NCBI GenBank assembly: GCA_044356865.1
Contig: JBIKVN010000104.1
Span: forward strand, 1 to 10,504
Source of the DNA: JBEIUL01 sp044356865
GTDB taxonomy: Bacteria > Planctomycetota > Phycisphaerae > Phycisphaerales > SM1A02
Direction: 5' to 3'
DNA: 10,504 nucleotides
Numbering within the stretch: position 1 is the stretch's first letter; the number at the start of each line of letters is the position of its first letter. The notes beneath the pieces are model-generated. The model saw only the letters and a list, made by a program, of their open reading frames with translations, was not told where the DNA came from and did no database searches. Below, one piece after another: positions 6,511 through 10,504 of this stretch. The translations under genes were made by a program, and so were the position numbers.

Positions 6511-6554
6511 TGAGCGACCCCTGAGCGACCCCTGAGCGACCTTTGAGCGACCTT
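6511..6554. repeat. Four tandem 11-bp direct repeats spanning the nuoJ start
   Basis: Units are TGAGCGACCCC at 6511-6521 and 6522-6532, then TGAGCGACCTT at 6533-6543 and 6544-6554. The two pairs differ only at the last two bases. The nuoJ TTG (6543-6545) straddles the junction of units 3 and 4. An 11-bp period is close to one helical turn, so the units lie on nearly the same DNA face. Their role is unknown: replication slippage and operator sites are both possible. Confidence 0.9.
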
Positions 6555-7559
6555 TCACTCACGCCCACCCTGCTCTACCTCGCGGGCGCGGCAGGCGCGG
6601 CGGGTCTCTACCTCGTGCTCCGCCCCGGTCCCCGGGCCGCCCGCGTGGCCGGGATCCTGCTCGGGCTCGGCGGTCTCGCCTGGCTCCTCGTGCAGGTCCT
6701 CAAGAACGCCCCCAGCCTCAACGACGGCGGGCCGCCGGTCTTCGGCCTCCTGTTCGCGATCATCGCGGTGGTAGCCGCGGTGCGCATGGTCACCCACCCG
6801 AAACCGGTCTACGCGGCGGTCTACTTCGTGCTGGTCGTCCTCGCCTCGGCGGGGCTCTTCCTGCTGCTTCTGGCCGAATTCATGGCCTTCGCCCTGCTCA
6901 TCGTCTACGCCGGGGCGGTCCTCATCGTCTACCTGTTCGTCCTGATGCTTGCCCAGCAGTCGCCCACCGACGGCGATGTCGAGTCCAGCACCGCCTACGA
7001 CCGCGTGCCCCGCGAGCCGTTCGCGGCGGTGGTGGTCGGCTTCATGCTGTTCGCGAGCCTCGGCGAGTGCCTCTTCGTGGCCAGCCCCATGCTGCGACAG
7101 CCGGCCGACCCGGCGGCGGTCGAGACGGCCGACCTCGACGCGTGGAACGACCTCGCGACCATGCCGAAGCTCGTCGAGCGGATCGCCCGCGAGCGCGAGC
7201 CGGCGACGGTCGCGGTGGTGCCCTTCCCCGACGGCCGGATCGTGATGCCGGGGCCGGACGGCGGGGCCTCGGTGAAGGTCACTGCGAAGACCGAGGCGGG
7301 TGAGGAGACCCGCACCGTGGCCCTCAGGCCCGACGACCTGCCGGGGAACACCCAGCGGCTCGGCCTGGCCCTCGTCCTCGGCTTCCCCGGCGGGCTCGAG
7401 CTCGCCGGCATCATCCTGCTCATGGCCATGTACGGGGCGGTGGTCCTCGCCCGCAAGCAGATCGAGCTCGGCGAGGACGACCGGCGCGAGCTCGCCGGAC
7501 TTCCGCGACTCGGCCTCGAGGAATCGGAACCGCCCACCCGCACCGGAGGCCGCGCGTGA
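6543..7559 (+). CDS. nuoJ: NADH-quinone oxidoreductase subunit J (extended form)
   Basis: Membrane-arm subunit of respiratory complex I; its flexible third core helix couples quinone reduction to proton pumping. 338 residues, against 184 in E. coli. The conserved core begins near residue 67: THPKPVYAAVYFV at 84-96, AEFMAFALLIVYAGAVL at 111-127 (the family's VYAGA motif at 121-125), LFVLML at 131-136, and the last helix ELAGIILLMAMYGAVVLARK at 286-305. Two additions stand out: about 65 N-terminal residues with two extra hydrophobic helices (about 10-27 and 33-53), and a long hydrophilic loop (about 182-275) between the last two core helices. TTG at 6543 is the first possible start after an in-frame stop at 6522, but it has only a weak GAG upstream, so a later start cannot be excluded. 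The gene overlaps nuoK by four bases. Confidence 0.9.
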   Translation: MSDLSLTPTLLYLAGAAGAAGLYLVLRPGPRAARVAGILLGLGGLAWLLVQVLKNAPSLNDGGPPVFGLLFAIIAVVAAVRMVTHPKPVYAAVYFVLVVLASAGLFLLLLAEFMAFALLIVYAGAVLIVYLFVLMLAQQSPTDGDVESSTAYDRVPREPFAAVVVGFMLFASLGECLFVASPMLRQPADPAAVETADLDAWNDLATMPKLVERIAREREPATVAVVPFPDGRIVMPGPDGGASVKVTAKTEAGEETRTVALRPDDLPGNTQRLGLALVLGFPGGLELAGIILLMAMYGAVVLARKQIELGEDDRRELAGLPRLGLEESEPPTRTGGRA

Positions 7560-7903
7560 ACCACCTCCCGCTGCTCGCCTCCGCCTCGCCGCTTGATCCG
7601 GAACTGCTGCAGGTCGCCCTCGCGACCAGCCTCCTCCTCTTCTGCATCGGCCTGATCGGCTTCCTCGTGCGGAGGAACATGATCCTCATGTTCCTCTCGA
7701 CCGAACTCATGATGCAGGCCGCCGCGATCGCCTTCGTGGCCTTCGGCCGGATGCACCTCGACCTCTCGGGACAGACCTTCGTGATCTTCATCCTGACCGT
7801 GGCCGCAGCCGAGGCGGCGCTCGCCCTCGGGCTCGTGGTCCTCCTCTACCGCAAGCGCGAGACGCTCTCGACCGAGGCGTGGACGGAGCTCGGGGAATGC
7901 TGA
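7556..7903 (+). CDS. nuoK: NADH-quinone oxidoreductase subunit K
   Basis: Small antiporter-like subunit (MrpC type) of the complex I proton channel. 115 residues, against about 100 in E. coli, with roughly 14 extra at the N-terminus. Three membrane helices are clear (about 20-37, 42-63, 74-97). The two functionally essential glutamates are in place: E50 in STELMMQ and E86 in AAAEAAL. They are 36 residues apart, as are E36 and E72 in E. coli NuoK. The GTG start overlaps the nuoJ stop (GTGA), with GGAGG at 7545-7549, six bases upstream. This spacing supports the start and suggests coupled translation. The 3' end overlaps nuoL by seven bases. Confidence 0.96.
   Translation: MNHLPLLASASPLDPELLQVALATSLLLFCIGLIGFLVRRNMILMFLSTELMMQAAAIAFVAFGRMHLDLSGQTFVIFILTVAAAEAALALGLVVLLYRKRETLSTEAWTELGEC
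7885..7888 (+). promoter_or_regulatory. Ribosome binding site deciding the nuoL start
   Basis: GGAG eight bases before the ATG at 7897 favours that start over the in-frame GTG at 7879, which would add only six residues and has no comparable site. Confidence 0.5.
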
Positions 7904-10041
7904 GCCTTCTCGCCCAGGCCGCCGACCCGGATCCGGCCGGACGCCTCGCGTTCGCCTCGTGGATCCTCTACCTGCCGGCGATCGCCGCGATCGTCTGCCT
8001 CGCCTTCGGGGCGATGAAGGTCCGGAACAAGCTGCCCGCCGTCGTGACCGTCCTCGCCCTCGGCGGGGCGTTCGTCGTCGCGGTCATGACCTACCTCGGC
8101 TGGGAGGAAGTCGCCCAGCGGGCCCCCGTCGCGGTGCCGATCGCGAGCTGGCTGAACTTCGCGTGGGGACCGGGCGAGGGCCAGCGGCTGGCCCTCGGCG
8201 ACTTCGCCCTCTACCTCGACGGCCTGAGCCTCTTCTGGATCCTCTTCGTCACCGGCCTCGGCACGCTCATCGCGATCTACGCGAGCGAGTACATGGAGGG
8301 CGATGTCGGCAAGGGCTATGTCCGCTTCTTCGGGGCGGTGAGCATCTTCCTGCTCTCGATGGGCTGCCTGGTCCTCGGCGGCAACCTCCTCATGCTCTTC
8401 CTCGGCTGGGAAGGCGTGGGCCTCGCGAGCTACCTCCTCATCGGCTACCACCACGGGAAGCCGGCGGCGGTGGCGGCGGCGAAGAAGGCGTTCATCACGA
8501 ACCGGATCGGCGATGTCGGGCTCGTCCTCGGCATCTGGCTCTGCTGGCAGAACTTCGGCACCCTCGACTACGCGAACCTCTTCACCGCGGCCGGCGAGAT
8601 GGCCAAGCAGCCGACCGGCGCCGGGGCCGAGTGGATCCCCTACTGCCTCATGCTCGGGGCGTTCGGCAAGAGCGCCCAGTTGCCGCTCTATGTCTGGCTT
8701 CCCGACGCGATGGAAGGCCCGACCCCGGTGTCGGCCCTCATCCACGCGGCGACGATGGTCACCGCGGGCGTCTACCTGATCGCCCGGACCTATCCGCTGT
8801 TCGACCTCCATCCGCACGCCCTCGAGACGGTGGCCTGGGTCGGCGGCCTGACCGCGATCCTGGCCGCGACGATCGGCATGGCCCAATACGACATGAAGCG
8901 GGTCTGGGCGTACTCGACGATCTCCCAGCTCGGCTTCATGTTCCTCGGCCTCGGCGTCGGCTCGACCTTCGCGGCGAGCTTCCATGTCTTCACGCACGCC
9001 TTCTTCAAGGCGACGCTCTTCCTCACCGCCGGCGCCGTCATGCACGGCTTCGCGGGGCAGCTCGACATCCGGAAGCTGTCGGGCATCCGCAACGTCCCGG
9101 GCTTCAAGGTCGTCGCCTACACGATGCTCGTCGGGTGCCTCTGGCTCGCGGCGATTCCCTATTCCGCCAGCTTCTTCTCGAAGGACGCGATCCTGCTCAC
9201 CGCGTTCACGAACGAGGCCCACGCGGTGCCGGCCCTCGGCTGGCTCGGGCTGGTGACCGCGTGCCTGACCGCGTACTACTCGTTCCGGGTCTGGTTCCGG
9301 GTCTTCGGCGGCGAGACGAGGTACGAGCCGGGCGACGAGGTGCACGGGCACGGCCAGGACGACGATGGGCATGGGCACGGGCACGACGACCACGGTCATG
9401 GCCATGCGGCCCACGGCGACTTCCATCCGCACCCGCCGCGGCTCGCGATGAACGGCGTGGTGACGCTGCTCGCGATCGGGTCCATTCTCGCGGGCCTGCC
9501 GAGTTATCTCGAGCTCGCCGGCCGGCACAACTGGGTCCACGACATGATCGCGGCCTCGACCGCGGCGTCGGGCGTCGGCGACGCCCACGGCGGTCACGAG
9601 GGCCACCTGCTTCTCGGCATGGATCCGCACCGGGCGGTCGGGCTGCTCTCGATGGCGGTCGCGACGACGGGAATCCTGGTCGCGCTCTACCTGCACCTGA
9701 TCAACCGCAACGCCGCGGATCGGCTTCGGAAGGGAATGCTCGCGTTCCCGCCGACGCGGCTTCTCGTGAGCGGCGCCGAGAACAAGTGGTGGGTCGACGA
9801 GCTCTACGAGGTGATCCTGATCTGGCCGGTGAAGGCCCTCGGACATGTCTTCGCCTTCCTCGACCGGCACCTCGTCGACGGCTTCTGGACCCACGGGCTC
9901 GGACGAGGTCCGGCCTGGATGGGCCGGGTCTTCCAGCCGCTCTACAACGGGCAGCTCCAGGGCTACGCGGTCACCATGGCCGGCGGCTCGGTGCTGATGG
10001 CGGTCTGGATCCTCTGGGTCTGGATGAAGGGAGGGGCCTGA
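7897..10041 (+). CDS. nuoL: NADH-quinone oxidoreductase subunit L
   Basis: Distal antiporter-like (MrpA type) proton-pumping subunit of complex I. 714 residues from ATG 7897, against 613 in E. coli. Key channel residues are present: E172 in GWEGVG, D206 in NRIGDVG, K258 in GAFGKSAQLPL, K371 in FFKATLFL and K429 in FFSKDAIL. They keep nearly constant offsets (28-30) from E. coli E144, D178, K229, K342 and K399. PTPVSALIHAATMVTAG at 275-291 is the family signature. The C-terminal part (about 580-714), with KWWVDELYE at 630-638 and a final helix at 690-710, fits the lateral helix region. A histidine-rich loop (483-512, 11 His) follows the YYSFRVWFRVF helix, and a smaller His cluster lies at 564-570. 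The start overlaps nuoK by seven bases; nuoM begins one base after the stop. Confidence 0.97.
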   Translation: MLSLLAQAADPDPAGRLAFASWILYLPAIAAIVCLAFGAMKVRNKLPAVVTVLALGGAFVVAVMTYLGWEEVAQRAPVAVPIASWLNFAWGPGEGQRLALGDFALYLDGLSLFWILFVTGLGTLIAIYASEYMEGDVGKGYVRFFGAVSIFLLSMGCLVLGGNLLMLFLGWEGVGLASYLLIGYHHGKPAAVAAAKKAFITNRIGDVGLVLGIWLCWQNFGTLDYANLFTAAGEMAKQPTGAGAEWIPYCLMLGAFGKSAQLPLYVWLPDAMEGPTPVSALIHAATMVTAGVYLIARTYPLFDLHPHALETVAWVGGLTAILAATIGMAQYDMKRVWAYSTISQLGFMFLGLGVGSTFAASFHVFTHAFFKATLFLTAGAVMHGFAGQLDIRKLSGIRNVPGFKVVAYTMLVGCLWLAAIPYSASFFSKDAILLTAFTNEAHAVPALGWLGLVTACLTAYYSFRVWFRVFGGETRYEPGDEVHGHGQDDDGHGHGHDDHGHGHAAHGDFHPHPPRLAMNGVVTLLAIGSILAGLPSYLELAGRHNWVHDMIAASTAASGVGDAHGGHEGHLLLGMDPHRAVGLLSMAVATTGILVALYLHLINRNAADRLRKGMLAFPPTRLLVSGAENKWWVDELYEVILIWPVKALGHVFAFLDRHLVDGFWTHGLGRGPAWMGRVFQPLYNGQLQGYAVTMAGGSVLMAVWILWVWMKGGA

Positions 10042-10042
10042 C

Positions 10043-10504
10043 ATGGACGCCGAACGGATGCTCCTGGGGCTGGTCCTCCTGCCGGTCGTCGCCGCCGTGT
10101 GCATCGCGGCCGCCCCGCGCGGCCTCGCCCGCGGGATCGGCGTGGTCTCGAGCCTCGTGCTGCTGGCCTACTCGATCTGGGTCGCGATGCAGTTCCCCGA
10201 ATGGAAGAGCGGCGCGTTCTGGCCGGCGGCGGGTGACGCGTCCGGTCTGCCGCTCGGGCTCGGGGCGACCCTCGCCCTCGCCGCCGACGGCGTCTCGATG
10301 ACGCTCGTCCTGCTGACCGCGTTCCTCACGCCACTCGCGCTTCTCGGCAGCTGGACGGCGATCGCCGAGCGGCAGAAGGAGTTCTACGCCTGGTTCATGC
10401 TGCTGACCGCGGCGACCATGCTGGCATTCACGGCCCGCGACGCGATCTCGTTCCTGGTCGGCTTCGAGTTCACGCTGGTGCCGATGCTCTTCCTGATCGG
10501 GATC
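10043..10504 (+). CDS. nuoM: NADH-quinone oxidoreductase subunit M (5' part, cut by window edge)
   Basis: N-terminal 154 residues of the antiporter-like (MrpD type) proton-pumping subunit; the frame is open at the window end. The segment at 138-154, with FEFTLVPMLFLIGI at 141-154, is the conserved NuoM region. E142 corresponds to the essential glutamate E144 of E. coli NuoM. Hydrophobic helices lie near 5-24, 31-49, 84-103 and 115-129. GGAGGGG at 10030-10036, inside the end of nuoL, is six bases before the ATG. Gene order J-K-L-M is that of standard nuo operons, so nuoN is expected next, outside the window. Confidence 0.95.
   Translation, partial: MDAERMLLGLVLLPVVAAVCIAAAPRGLARGIGVVSSLVLLAYSIWVAMQFPEWKSGAFWPAAGDASGLPLGLGATLALAADGVSMTLVLLTAFLTPLALLGSWTAIAERQKEFYAWFMLLTAATMLAFTARDAISFLVGFEFTLVPMLFLIGI

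Larger units (their letters stand above)
6350..6542. other. Divergent pgsA / nuoJ control region
   Basis: This 193-bp region separates the start codons of pgsA (left, minus) and nuoJ (right, plus), so it should contain promoters for both the lipid operon and the complex I operon. Recognisable elements are a weak -10-like site for pgsA (6357-6362), a perfect palindrome (6395-6410), a candidate nuoJ promoter (6425-6453) with a 5-bp stem hairpin in its spacer (6434-6447), and tandem 11-bp repeats reaching into nuoJ (6511-6554). Confidence 0.7.

Noticed and set aside
7846..10104. Minus-strand open frame of 752 codons antisense to nuoL
   Set aside because: The composition is charged and low in complexity, and nuoL on the other strand is unmistakable with conserved channel residues.
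7959..10301. Plus-strand open frame of 780 codons overlapping nuoL and nuoM in another phase
   Set aside because: The translation is Arg/Pro-rich, typical of an out-of-phase GC-rich shadow, and has no family motifs.

Overview
The window is GC-rich bacterial DNA with dense coding and strong G/C preference at third codon positions, which leaves long spurious open frames on both strands. The giant protein at the left combines RCC1-like blades, thrombospondin type 3 (TSP3) repeats of the 'CPxDPxKxxPGxCGCG' kind, and FG-GAP-like blades. That mix is typical of Planctomycetota, especially Phycisphaerae-like lineages. This placement is an inference from protein style, since no rRNA or other marker gene is present.

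Layout: (1) 129-5183 (+) is a 1684-residue repeat protein with 14 RCC1-like blades, a TSP3 stretch, seven FG-GAP-like blades, a second TSP3 stretch and seven more FG-GAP-like blades. The TSP3-plus-propeller unit looks like an internal duplication. (2) Three bases after its stop, converging from the other strand, is a two-gene phospholipid operon, pgsA (6349-5696) and pgpA (5699-5187). They encode consecutive steps of phosphatidylglycerol synthesis and overlap by four bases (GTGA). (3) 6350-6542 is a divergent control region with a candidate promoter, a perfect 16-bp palindrome and four tandem 11-bp repeats. (4) From 6543 to the right edge runs part of a respiratory complex I operon: nuoJ, nuoK, nuoL and the start of nuoM. 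These genes overlap or nearly touch (4-bp overlap, 7-bp overlap, 1-bp gap).

The Nuo proteins form the proton-pumping membrane arm of NADH-quinone oxidoreductase, and their key charged residues are intact. NuoJ is oddly long (two extra N-terminal helices and a large loop), and NuoL carries a histidine-rich loop. The pgsA-pgpA pair makes the anionic lipid phosphatidylglycerol, so the divergent region serves two membrane-related functions. The giant protein appears unrelated in function to its neighbours and is probably extracellular or cell-surface, although its N-terminus is not a textbook signal peptide.

I found no RNA genes, CRISPR arrays, insertion sequences or attachment sites. The most novel-looking items are the duplicated multi-propeller architecture and the repeat/palindrome-rich divergent region in which the nuoJ start codon lies inside a tandem repeat.
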